Shown here: positions 22,601-33,879 of the stretch, in pieces | How positions within the stretch are numbered: the first letter of the stretch is position 1 | How the letters are laid out: every line of letters begins with the position of its first letter | DNA from: Xanthostigma xanthostigma | Taxonomy: Eukaryota; Arthropoda; Insecta; Raphidioptera; Raphidiidae | NCBI GenBank assembly: GCA_963575645.1 | Contig: OY754464.1 | Span: 46,552,192-46,616,191 of the forward strand | Direction of reading: 5' to 3' | DNA length: 64,000 nucleotides | Program-made: the position numbers and the translations under genes | The notes under the pieces: generated by a model | Database searches by the model: none | What the model was told of the DNA's origin: nothing | What the model saw: the letters and a program-made list of their open reading frames with translations, nothing else

Positions 22601-24449
22601 AATTTCAACTATTTTTAGGCAATCGTTAGAAAGTTAATAGGTACTAATAGATTATCTTGTAAACATAATATAATACATAGAAACACGTACCCATGTTGCA
22701 GAATCCTCTAAGTATTTCTTTTTCATAATACAAATCCAATTTGTATAGCGTAAGGGTTAAAACCTGCAAATTGACCTCCTTGTGTCCTAAACAGTTCTTT
22801 AGAACATTATTTAATGATTCTGCAGAGTTATTTGTAATTCCACTGCGCTCTTGATATTTTTTGTACTAAAACATAAATCATACTTCATCCTCCCATCCCA
22901 ATTCCATCATATTTATAGCAACTTATTTTTGATTTGTATTTATTTTGTGGACTTTTTACAAACCTTATTATTAAGGTTCGTCAGGTTTTACTATTAAAGT
23001 CTTTAATATTATCGATCTTGGCTTAAAGTTTTTGGAATATTACTTTTACAATGTTGATGCAAATTGAAGACTACGCTTTTTATTTCAGAATGAAGTCATA
23101 GGTCGTAGGTATTCGAAATTCAAAATTTGTTACTTATGGGCTGCGTAATACACGACAGGCTAAGAAAATGAAATAATTCTTAAGGAAATTACCTCTAGCA
23201 ATATCCATTTTCCACTGGCAACTACAGCATCATAAATATTTTTCTCAAAATAGTTTTTAAACCTTTGGCTCCACTGTTCTGACATGTTGTCGTACTTCTC
23301 TTGGAATTCAACAAAACTGTTGCTATCTAACAAGTCCCAAGTGTGATTTACATAAACTGAACTGTCTGAAATTTCTACATTTCTTTGCTTTTTCAGCCAA
23401 TATCTCACATCTTGTTGAATGTGATTCCAGCAGTAAAAATTTTTAGATTTGGGCAATTCTAGTTTTATTGCGTTGTTTATAGCTTTTTCTCTATCCGTAA
23501 CAATAGGAATTCCGTTAATTGATGGACAAAATTTACCCATGTAATTAAAAAAACTTTGATGCACCTCTGTAGTTTTTTTATCGTGAATAAGGTATGCTAA
23601 GGGAATGACTGGTTCGTTAAGTAGCAAAGGATGCTTGTAATTTAGTGGTGATACATAAAAGTCTCCCAAATTAAATGTTGTGTCGTACGACAACATGGTT
23701 TCGTTGTATTTACTCATATCTTCAAAATGAATTTTCGTTGTATTATTACACAATATTATGTGAAAATCTTTCACTAATACCATATGTTGAACAAAAGATT
23801 CGATTTCCTGGTGCAAAAAATATACGCCAATAATATCATCATTGGATATTAACTTTTTGCTCCGTTCAAAATACACGGTGTTGGAAACCTGCTTTCTATC
23901 TCTCGGAATTAAAACAGGTACTAATGCTGGAGGAACGTCTTGTTGCATCTGTGATTTGTAAACATAATGAGGTGGAGAAGCCAATTTACTCTTCTGATCA
24001 ATCAATACCGAAGGTGCCGTTCGTACATGCGATTTATCTAAATTATATTTTCTGTTTCCATGCGGTAAACGTGATATGCCTGTTAAAGATCCTCCGTAAT
24101 GGATTAACGTTTTGGTACCATATCTTTTGTTATTGAAAATATGCAACGCACGTCTATAAAAAATTTTTTCTGATCCAATGCCACTATAATAATGGCACGA
24201 AATAAGCGGGTTAATTTTAGGCAGGTGTTTAATGCTATAATCTCGCCACGAAAAACCGTCCGCTTTCCAATCTAATTTCTTGTTTTCGTTTTCGTTGGAG
24301 TAAATATACAACTGTCCAGGTTTAGGATTTACTGCAGGATGAGTTATGCATTGAGAAATATCAGATTCTTTTAAAATTTTGTAATATTCTTCAGGACTAA
24401 GCCAATTGTAGGATATCTGGTACGGTTCGTCCATAGTGAGAATCCACAT
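19694..24449 (-). CDS. MULE transposase fused to SWIM, ULP1-type protease and PHD finger (4 exons, ~1005 aa)
   Basis: Exons: 23193-24449, 22691-22865, 20634-21905 and 19694-20007. All are GT-AG with agreeing phases (0, 1, 1). Residues ~43-120 look like a CG-1 DNA-binding domain (PGQLYIYS, ADGFSWRD, SCHYYSG, FYRRALHIF, TLIHYGG). The DDE core has D256 (SYDTTF), D319 (IVTDRE), CWNH at 340-343 and E435 in GITNNSAESLN, typical of MULEs. A SWIM finger follows (CSC...CVH, 572-582), then a basic GRKRGPK stretch. The C48 protease domain has H790, D807 (YLDSL), Q850 and C856 (DYDCGAF), so the full catalytic set is present. The C-terminus is a PHD finger (CEVCNHWMHLVC, CVSC). An in-frame TAA precedes the first Met; M6 is an alternative start. 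It should catalyse movement of the surrounding element; the protease and PHD roles are unknown. Confidence 0.87.
22007..22068 (-). ncRNA. Type I hammerhead ribozyme
   Basis: On the minus strand, helix I pairs CACAGG and TCGCA with TGCGA and CCTGTG around an internal loop. The core CTGATGA is followed by helix II (GTCC...GGAC with an AATA-type loop). GAAA comes next, with a minimal helix III (AC/GT, five-base loop) and the cleavage triplet GTC. Every catalytic-core position I know is present. The short helix III fits minimal hammerheads of Penelope-like elements and retrozymes. It lies in an intron on the same strand as the transposase gene, so it would be transcribed with it. Confidence 0.82.
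22295..22357 (+). ncRNA. Degenerate inverted hammerhead copy
   Basis: It has the same helix I sequences (CACAGG, TCGCA, TGCGA, CCTGTG), GAAAC and GTC, but the core reads CCGATGA instead of CTGATGA and helix II has a mismatch (GTCC...GAAC). It is probably inactive. Its orientation is opposite to the intact copy. Confidence 0.7.
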
Positions 24450-26149
24450 TCCAAATTACTAAACAATAATAATTATCACCATGATTTTGGGTTGATTAAT
24501 ACAGGGAGCGAGTTTGAAATACGTGCATTAAATACAATTCTAAATGGAACATGAAATTTTAAGCTGATGAAGTTTTCTAGCTCTTCTATATTTTAAATAT
24601 TGTGATATGTCATAATAGTCCAAGAACGATCTTCGTGAAATACCTAAAATCTCAAACGGCTAAAAATTTCAGTGATCGTTCTTGGGGTTACAAGAAACTA
24701 TTCTGACTATGAAAAAGTGTGCTCCGATTTGCAGTTAGGGTAGAAACCGCGCCTTTAAATTTTGTTTTCTAATAGGGAATATGCATGTGGTTTAAATTTA
24801 CATGATTTTTTTTCCAAGAATCTTTATTGTCCGGACATTATGCCTAAACAATTATTTTACTATTTAGTTCGCTTTTAATTGTAAAAAATATTAATTAAAA
24901 AGTGCAAAATAAGCGAGGGAAATTCAATTTTGCGAAACGCATCACTATTGGTCGAAACAAAACGTGACGTCACATGGCACGTCACGTCATCTGATTAATA
25001 TTTTAATTTAATTTTCGGTAGATGGTATAACTGGAGTATGTTCTCGCGTATGGTTTATCGTTCATTTGTTAATAATATTTTAATTTGACGTTACAAGCTA
25101 CTCCTGTCAAATTAATAATCAAAAAACTGTCATTTAGACTTCACGTTTCTCGAGTTGTTGATGTTGCCATGGTAACTTTTTTTGATACAGTCTAAATTAT
25201 TTATAATCAAAAAATAATAATATAACGATAGGTATATGTTTCATAGTTTGAATAAAAATAATAATATTGATTACAAATATCTTTTATTTAAATTTTGTAA
25301 TTCCCGCCAGTGCCATTTTAACCCATAATAAACCCTCGTCTTTATTATTGGTAGAATAAGTTGCAGCGTAGCCAAATTTGTTAATGTAAATTGTAGTTGC
25401 GTCCAAATTATACAGTTATTTAGTCCAAAAAATGTTAAATATAAATTATTTACCTAAATGGTCAATAAATTTAATTTTTTTTATATGTAAATAAAAAGGT
25501 TTTTTTAATCTATTACAGTTATTTTTATAAAAAAATCTTTATTTAAACATAAGCAAAAATAGGTTTAAAGACAAATCGTGTACTGATTCTCTATATCTAC
25601 CATGTTAAATTTCTATTTTTCAAGTATTAATATTTCAAAAACTAAGCGGTCAAAAATTTTCAAAAAATTAATTTAGTTTACATACACTATTATGATTGTA
25701 TGGAAAAAAATTTATTGAAAAATCTTTATTTTTTTTCATGCGCTAACCTCCTTAAAACTGAAAATTGTTATAAAATAACTGTAAAACTATAGTAACAAAC
25801 ACTGAACTGACAGAACGTGCCATGTGACGTAACACAAGACCCGCGAAAAATGGCGGCGTTCAAACAAGTCGAATTTTATCGATGTTTTAAAATTTATTTT
25901 AATAATTAATTTGAACATTTCCAAGAGTGTTTATATTTTTTATGGTGTTATAATGATGTAAAAAGTGAATTAAAAATATAAAAAAAATGAATGCATATAC
26001 CCTATTATCTCACAAACTATAAGATATATGAAAAAAGGTTTCAACAAAAAATTGTAGATTTTTTTTTTAATTCTGGTTCAGTCAAAACCTTAATTAGTGC
26101 CATAAATTATGTTATACGTGCATTTTAATAAGGATAAATTGTTGAATAA

Positions 26150-26275
26150 AATGGGAAAAAAAGATATCATATCGCAAGTGCTGTGTTGTTGATTGTAAAA
26201 ATACATCAACTAAAAATCCAGAATTACAATTCCACCGTTTTTCTGGATTTTCTTATGAATTAGAGAGGAAATAAT
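26150..26275 (+). pseudogene. THAP zinc-finger fragment, frameshifted
   Basis: The frame reading KCCVVDCKNTSTKN then LQFHRFSG matches the first half of a THAP domain (C-x-x-x-C ... FHRFP). The likely ATG at about 26,151 is out of frame with it across a run of seven A. The frame stops soon after (ELERK, stop), so the C-H half of the finger is missing. It is best read as a relic of a THAP gene or THAP-bearing transposon. Confidence 0.55.
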
Positions 26276-27701
26276 ATGTTTATCATTTATGTAGTTTTTT
26301 TACTGACATATTGTGTATAAATATTTTTTTATAAGTAAGAATAAAGTTGATTTCCGTGGGTTTGTAAGTTTTTGACTGAACCAGATTTTAAAAAATCAAA
26401 CACGAGATGGCGCAAAAGTCGCGTGTCAGAGACACTTTCCTAGCGTATAACTGCAAAATACTAATTCGAAGATGCTTGCAGATGTGTACCTGATTTTATT
26501 CCAGGAATTAAAATGTCGACCAAACTTTGGCATATTTTATATAGGTACATTCATCCAAACAATTAAAGAAACAGATTTTTTTTAATATTTTCGGTTTTTT
26601 TTGTAGAGCTGTAACTATCTTTGTGAAAAATGGTCGTATCGAGATGAACAAAAAACCATTTTAAACAAAAACTATATCCGAGAAAACATTTAGCAATAGA
26701 ACAAAAATATTATCAATACATACCTGTTTCCAAAATTAGTACGTTGGTTAAACAAAGTTCATACACTGTGTAAACACTAAAAAAATCAACTTCGATAGTT
26801 TTTTAAAACAATAACACAAAAATTGAAACACAACAATTTTCAATGTCTATATAGCTTAATTTCAGCTGGAAAATTCACTGCAGGTCACCTAGCTAATTAT
26901 TACTCGCACCGCATTTAGAGATCTGGAAAGCATATGTAACTTGTTGTAGCTTCAAACAAACTGATGATGCTCAAATATTTATTCCAGATCGAATTTTCTA
27001 GAAAAATTCAAATTCATGGTAGGGGGTGGATTTTAATAAGTATAGGTGAAAATATATAATCGTAAATATATTTAGTGACAATAGAGACAATAGGAGTGCT
27101 GCATATTTATTTGTCTTGAATTTGTAATCATGAATGGATATATTGTAGTGTTGGTGGTTAATCAGGTTCTTTTAAATTAGTAAAACTATTGAATTTGATA
27201 TAATGCTTTATTTACTTTACCAACGTCGACCTATGCCAGCTCGCGCTGGCATAGCCACGTGCGTCCACCACCTGACTTCTTCCTTCCTTCCAAATACACA
27301 TTTATTTATATCATTCAAAATGAAAACGTCGCGTTATTAACAAGAACGATTATTACTAACCGTTTTAAATTAACATATTTTGCAGTTCTACATTTCAAAT
27401 GATATACGTAACTATAGCCTACTTACTGATGTATCCACTACACCTCCCCCGAAATTTTAAAAATAAAACATATTCGAAGGATGTGTTTTGTTTTTACATA
27501 CTTATAATACAATATCTTAATTTAAATATACAAAAAAATATAATTACATTACTATTACAATAAAATTTGTTTCATTATTGATATTAACACATATTTTTTT
27601 TTTCAATAATCATTAAATTCGTCTTAATCATTTTAATATATATTTCTTCAATAACAAATGTGAATTTTCATACGGTATAGTGCGTACTACTATTTTAATA
27701 A

Positions 27702-28000
27702 CTTTAAAGAATAGCTTCTGTTGCTACATTGTTGAAACACCCATTGTTACATGTCTATATTAGAAAAATTTATTTCTCAAACAATGTCACCATCGGGATA
27801 CGAAAGATTCGGGGTTCGTATCCCGATGGTGACATTGTTTGAGAAATAATTTTTTTTTTTTTTTTTATTTAACACACAAATACAACAAAAAAGGTGCATC
27901 GACCATGTGATCATTAGCACTGTAAATAAATTTTTCTAATATAGACATGTAACAATGGGTGTTTCAACAATGTAGCAACAGAAGCTATTCTTTAAAGATA
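27702..28000. repeat. Hairpin element with an insertion in one arm
   Basis: The left arm 27,702-27,806 (AAGAATAGCTTCTGTTGCTA...) is matched inverted by 27,817-27,850 and 27,928-28,000. Between the two right-arm pieces is a poly-T run and about 60 bp that the left arm lacks. The loop is only about 10 bp. Confidence 0.78.
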
Positions 28001-29449
28001 TTTCTTCAATATTCATTTTCTTTTATATATAATTGTTACAATTCATTAATATTCGTCTCTTTATTATTTCTTCATTATTCAATTCTTTCTCAATATTTAT
28101 TTTAATACATATTCCTTCAATTATTCATTTTCTTACATAATTTTTCCAATTATCTCGGCAAAACGACTCGCGTGGTGCCGATCGAGTAAAAGGATTTATT
28201 AATTAATCATACAAATTTCCTATTCCTTTCTCATAACAATAATATAACATATATATCTTCCTTTATTCTTGTCAATATAATTTTTCTATGTACTTTTAAT
28301 AGGTATATGTTCTCAGAAGTATTAATCTTTTCTAAATATATCTTAATAATTATTACTAATTATAATATCCAAAGTATCTATTCAATAACTAACTATTCAA
28401 AATTAAAATTTCACTTATCTACAAAATAGAAAATAATAACAATTTAGTCGATTATTTCTTTGAAAATGCAATTATTATATCTTTGAAAAAAATTTGCTGA
28501 TTGTGAATTTATCTATTGTTATAAACACTAAACTGCCTACGATTGTTTTTGTTAAAATTTCTGTTTGCACTTGTGTATTCTTTATTGCTGAATTGTGCAG
28601 AGTTGCCATTTTAAAATACACTCTATGTTACAGTATATCAGGTTTATTTTAAATTACATAATTTAGATTATCTGCAATAAATATTATGTTCATTTTTTCC
28701 GCAAAAATTGAAGCAACATTGATTCTAACATAGACGACAGTATTGTTTACATTAAATGAATACACGGAATGTCACACATTAGATGCAAAATATAATATAT
28801 TTTATGTATCTAATATTAGTTACATATTGTCGTCATGAGTAGTATCAAAGTTGCTGCAATCAAAACCAACAATGTTGATGTATTCAACTTAGTTCATGCG
28901 AATGTCACATTATGTTTACAAAAACTATGCATCTAATGCATTCCAAGTTGGGCAGGATATCCTCTATTTGTATATTTAATATATTTTGTATATTTTTATT
29001 GAGGAAATAAAATAAATAAAAATAAAAATACAATTAGCTGCATTTTTCCATCATCAAATGTACCTATCATAAATGCTTCAAATTCAATTATGAATGTTGT
29101 CTCAATTAAATGACCCAAAAAATTGTTACATTGTTGATACACTATTCATTCAATACTTTTCTACATTTTCGGTGCTTACATTACACTTTTCTGATGATGT
29201 CAATTTGATTTAAATCTCTCATATACTAATTTCGTCAAATAAAATACGTTCAATATTCTGTAAAATTTGGATAATTCATTTTCATCATACCCATGAGTCT
29301 CATACTTGTCTATCTGGGAAAGTATTAACTATTAAATATTTATAACACAGACATACACCGAGATTTATTTATGTTTCTGTTAACCTTGCCAATATGAACG
29401 AGCTATATTTATGTTATCGCTAGCTTACGCGCAGAGTGCACTGTACTAA

Positions 29450-32400
29450 CTGTTGACACCCTGTAGATATAAACAAATGTTCATTTTTGAAGATTTCAGT
29501 CAGTACGCAACAGTATAACACCCTAGAGCGATGAAAATCGCCAGTACGCAGACATTTTCAATGGGAACTAGATGTGAAAACACCCTGTAGAAGTAAATAA
29601 ATGAACATTTTTCAAGATTTCAGTCGGTACGCAACTGTATAGCACCCTAGAGCGATGAAAATCGCCAGTACGCAGACATTTTCAGTGGGAACTAGATGTG
29701 AAAACACCCTGTAGACATAAGTAAATGTTCATTTTTTAAGATTTCAGTCAGTACGCAACAGTATAACACCCTACAGCGATGAAAATCGCCAGTACGCAGA
29801 CATTTTCAGTGGGAACTAGATGTGAAAACACCCTTTAGACATAAATAAATGTTCATTTTTTAAGATTTCAGTCAGTACGCAACAGTATAACACCCTACAG
29901 CGATGAATATCGCCAGTACGCAGACATTTTCAGTGGGAACTAGATGTGAAAACACCCTGTAGACATAAATAAATGTTCATTTTTTTAAGATTACAGTCGG
30001 TACGCAACTGTATAGCACCCTAGAGCGATGAAAATCGCCAGTACGCAGACATTTTCAGTGGGAACTAGATGTGAAAACACCCTTTAGACATAAATAAATG
30101 TTCATTTTTTAAGATTTCAGTCAGTACGCAACAGTATAACACCCTACAGCGATGAAAATCGCCAGTACGCAGACATTTTCAGTGGGAACTAGATGTGAAA
30201 ACATCCTGTAGACATAAGTAAATGTTCATTTTTTAAGATTTCAGTCAGTACGCAACAGTATAACACCCTACAGCGATGAAAATCGCCAGTACGCAGACAT
30301 TTTCAGTGGGAACTAGATGTGAAAACACCCTGTAGACATAAATAAATGTTCATTTTTTAAGATTTCAGTCAGTACGCAACAGTATAACACCCTACAGCGA
30401 TGAATATCGCCAGTACGCAGACATTTTCAGTGGGAACTAGATGTGAAAACACCCTGTAGAAGTAAATAAATTAACATTTTTCAAGATTTCAGTCGGTACG
30501 CAACTGTATAGCACCCTAGAGCGATGAAAATCGCCAGTACGCAGATATTTTCAGTGGGAACTAGATGTGAAAACACCCTGTAGACATAAATAAATGTTCA
30601 TTTTTTAAGATTTCAGTCAGTACGCAACAGTATAATACCCTACAGCGATGAAAATCGCCAGTACGCAGACATTTTCAGTGGGAACTAGATGTGAAAACAC
30701 CCTTTAGACATAAATAAATGTTCATTTTTTAAGATTTCAGTCAGTACGCAACAGTATAACACCCTACAGCGATGAAAATCGCCAGTACGCAGACATTTTC
30801 AGTGGGAACTAGATGTGAAAACACCCTGTAGACATAAGTAAATGTTCATTTTTTAAGATTTCAGTCAGTACGCAACAGTATAACACCCTACAGCGATGAA
30901 AATCGCCAGTACGCAGACATTTTCAGTGGGAACTAGATGTGAAAACACCCTGTAGACATAAGTAAATGTTCATTTTTTAAGATTTCAGTCAGTACGCAAC
31001 AGTATAACACCCTACAGCGATGAAAATCGCCAGTACGCAGACATTTTCAGTGGGAACTAGATGTGAAAACACCCTTTAGACATAAATAAATGTTCATTTT
31101 TTAAGATTTCAGTCAGTACGCAACAGTATAACACCCTACAGCGATGAAAATAGCCAGTACGCAGACATTTTCAGTGGGAACTAGATGTGAAAACACCCTG
31201 TAGACATAAATAAATGTTCATTTTTTAAGATTTCAGTCAGTACGCAACAGTATAACACCCTACAGCGATGAAAATCGCCAGTACGCAGACATTTTCAGTG
31301 GGAACTAGATGTGAAAACACCCTGTAGACATAAGTAAATGTTCATTTTTTAAGATTTCAGTCAGTACGCAACAGTATAACACCCTACAGCGATGAAAATC
31401 GCCAGTACGCAGATATTTTCAGTGGGAACTAGATGTGAAAACACCCTGTAGACATAAATAAATGTTCATTTTTTAAGATTTCAGTCAGTACGCAACAGTA
31501 TAATACCCTACAGCGATGAAAATCGCCAGTACGCAGACATTTTCAGTGGGAACTAGATGTGAAAACACCCTGTAGAAGTAAATAAATTAACATTTTTCAA
31601 GATTTCAGTCGGTACGCAACTGTATAGCACCCTAGAGCGATGAAAATCGCCAGTACGCAGACATTTTCAGTGGGAACTAGATGTGAAAACACCCTTTAGA
31701 CATAAATAAATGTTCATTTTTTAAGATTTCAGTCAGTACGCAACAGTATAACACCCTACAGCGATGAAAATCGCCAGTACGCAGACATTTTCAGTGGGAA
31801 CTAGATGTGAAAACACCCTGTAGACATAAGTAAATGTTCATTTTTTAAGATTTCAGTCAGTACGCAACAGTATAACACCCTACAGCGATGAAAATCGCCA
31901 GTACGCAGACATTTTCAGTGGGAACTAGATGTGAAAACACCCTGTAGACATAAGTAAATGTTCATTTTTTAAGATTTCAGTCAGTACGCAACAGTATAAC
32001 ACCCTACAGCGATGAAAATCGCCAGTACGCAGACATTTTCAGTGGGAACTAGATGTGAAAACACCCTGTAGAAGTAGATAAATGAACATTTTTCAAGATT
32101 TCAGTCGGTACGCAACTGTATAGCACCCTAGAGCGATGAAAATCGCCGGTACGCAGACATTTTCAGTGGGAACTAGATGTGAAAACACCCTGTAGACATA
32201 AATAAATGTTCATTTTTTAAGATTTCAGTCGGTACGCAACAGTATAACACCCTACAGCGATGAAAATCGCCAGTACGCAGACATTTTCAGTGGGAACTAG
32301 ATGTGAAAACACCCTATAGACATAAATAAATGTTCATTTTTTAAGATTTCAGTCAGTACGCAACAGTATAACACCCTAGAGCGATGAAAATCGCCAGTAC

Positions 32401-32628
32401 GCAGACATTTTCAGTGGGAACTAGTTGTGAAAACACCCTGTAAACATAAATAAATTATCAGTATCAAATATTTCAGTCGGTACGCAACAATATACACCTT
32501 AAAGTGATGAAAATCACCGGTACGCAGATATTTTAAAGCCACGGGGTAGTCCATTGAAACATTTTTGCTACTGCTGATTGGTACGCAGACTGCGTACTGG
32601 TACGTGGGTATGCAATTTAGGTACTCCC
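29450..32628 (-). repeat. Right arm: ~25 units of 124 bp in inverted orientation
   Basis: It is the reverse complement of the left-arm unit (AACACCCTGTAGACATAAAT..., GCGATGAAAATCGCCAGTAC). Marker spacing from 29,551 to 32,404 is 23 steps of 124 bp. The diverged terminal unit and unique terminus mirror the left end. Two unit subtypes mix: AGAAGTAAATAAAT with CTGTATAGCACC, and AGACATAAATAAAT with CAGTATAACACC. The array is 2.5 times longer than the left one. Confidence 0.92.
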
Positions 32629-32637
32629 ATCAAAATG
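32629..32637. repeat. Right 9-bp target site duplication (ATCAAAATG)
   Basis: It is identical to 17,306-17,314. The same 9-mer occurs a third time, inverted, at about 33,263 in a repeat resembling the left flank. Confidence 0.88.
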
Positions 32638-33345
32638 CCATAAATTAGGGGACCGCCACTGTTGCAAAAGGGTAAATTTTAAAGTATAGAGGATATTTTA
32701 AAGCAAGCGTATGGAGCATAGAATGGAGGGCAAAAATGATTAGAGTAAGATAGATAAGTAAACGAAGAAAGAAGAATTTTCGCTTTTTCATGGCGCACTT
32801 TTCGAAAGTAAAACAAAAATAAGAAAACAATAATATGATATAAAATTAATTTTTGAAATGAAAACTTCTTTAGCGGCGTTGTACACTTTTTTTGTAATGG
32901 GTAAAAAATGTTAAAGTTAAACTCGCGTCAGGCCTGACGTGTCAGTTGTAGTGAAAACTTCTTTAGCGGCGTTGTATACTTTTTTTGTAATGGGTAAAAA
33001 ATGTTAAACTCGCGTCAGGCCTAACGCGTCAGAAAGTGTTGCCAATAAATAAACAATGCTTCTAAATGCAAAGAATTAAGACGTTAATATTCAAGTTTTC
33101 AAGTTTTAAGAGTATAAAATGACTAAAAAATTCTCACAGCATTATATACGATTCTAATCACTACAAATACTGTATTGTCTCTGACCAGAGAACATGTCTC
33201 TGACAAATACCCCCGTGCCGCACTAGCGCCATTCCGGACGATTTTTGAACTGTTATTTAGTACATTTTGATGGACACTTTTTCAACTTATCTCCCATATA
33301 AGATTGTGCTCCTTACCTCCACCCTCCATAACAATAGTTATAAAC
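32638..33345. repeat. Right flank of the Foldback element: 93-bp direct repeat and inverted flank copy
   Basis: Two tandem copies with AACTTCTTTAGCGGCGTTGT and AATGGGTAAAAAATGTTAAA lie at about 32,860-33,040. An inverted third copy is at 49,370-49,445. At 33,263-33,345, CATTTTGATGGACACTTTTT begins a diverged reverse complement of 17,225-17,314. No gene is seen. Confidence 0.7.
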
Positions 33346-33369
33346 TTATAAATTTGACGTATTAGGCCA

Positions 33370-33557
33370 AGCTCCCATGACAGAAAAAGTTACCCCTACG
33401 AACACCTCAAAATTATAAAGTGAAAATGGCTGAAAAACATGTAAGAAACATGTTACGCCCGCCAGACTAATACAAATTTGTTAATTGTTATTTTTTATGA
33501 ATTTTTGAATTTAAAAAAAACATGATTTTTTTTCAAAACACCTGCTTGAAATTTATA
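33370..33557 (+). repeat. Dispersed repeat, copy 1
   Basis: It contains GCTCCCATGACAGAAAAAGT and AAATGGCTGAAAAACATGT. It is matched closely by 61,797-61,985 (copy 2). The two diverge where the hairpin element at 33,558 begins, which dates that insertion as later. Confidence 0.75.
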
Positions 33558-33798
33558 AAGGGATCTACCGTATTAATTTAGAATAAAATTTTTTTTTTTC
33601 TAGTTAGCAACGATTATACCATATTTTTTCATTAAAAAATGTGGTCTCATTTAATGAAAAAATATGGTATAATCGTTGCTAACTAGAAAAATTTTTTTTT
33701 TTCATTAAATGCGACCACATTTTTTAATGAAAAAATATGGTATAATCGTTTCTAACTAGAATTTTTTTTATTCTAAATCAATACGGTAGATCCCTTTT
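33558..33798. mobile_element. Hairpin element nested in a repeat
   Basis: Outer ends AAGGGATCTACCGTATT and AATACGGTAGATCCCTT are inverted. Inside, CTAGTTAGCAACGATTATAC occurs in alternating orientation three times. It interrupts the repeat shared with 61.8 kb. A TA or longer AT-rich duplication cannot be resolved by eye. Confidence 0.65.
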
Positions 33799-33879
33799 AT
33801 ATACTTTAATACATCTTTCATCAAAATATTGTTTTTTACCATGTCAGATTCAATTTTTAAGCACCGTGACAACGTTTTT

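Larger units (their letters stand above)
24450..29449. other. Non-coding interior of the Foldback element
   Basis: About 5 kb of AT-rich DNA between the transposase start and the right arm. It holds the THAP fragment and hairpin listed separately. A pair of inverted CRE-like blocks (TGACGTCACATGGCACGT near 24,966 and ACGTGCCATGTGACGT near 25,818) is present, with an AAAATGGCGGC motif at 25,846. I see no intact gene. It should include the transposase promoter, which I cannot place. Confidence 0.55.
17315..32628 (-). mobile_element. Foldback-type MULE (NOF-like), 15.3 kb, satellite arms and transposase gene
   Basis: The element begins GGGAG and ends CTCCC, between perfect 9-bp duplications ATCAAAATG (17,306-17,314 and 32,629-32,637). 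The outer ~100 bp of both ends are near-identical inverted copies (from GGGAGAACCTAAATTGCATA). Inside them are tandem arrays of a 124-bp unit in opposite orientation. The interior carries a four-exon MULE-type gene on the minus strand, a hammerhead ribozyme locus and smaller hairpins. Long inverted repeats made of tandem arrays, a 9-bp duplication and a Mutator-like transposase are the marks of Drosophila FB/NOF, so I call it MULE-NOF-like by analogy. The intact frames and perfect duplication suggest a young insertion. Confidence 0.88.
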
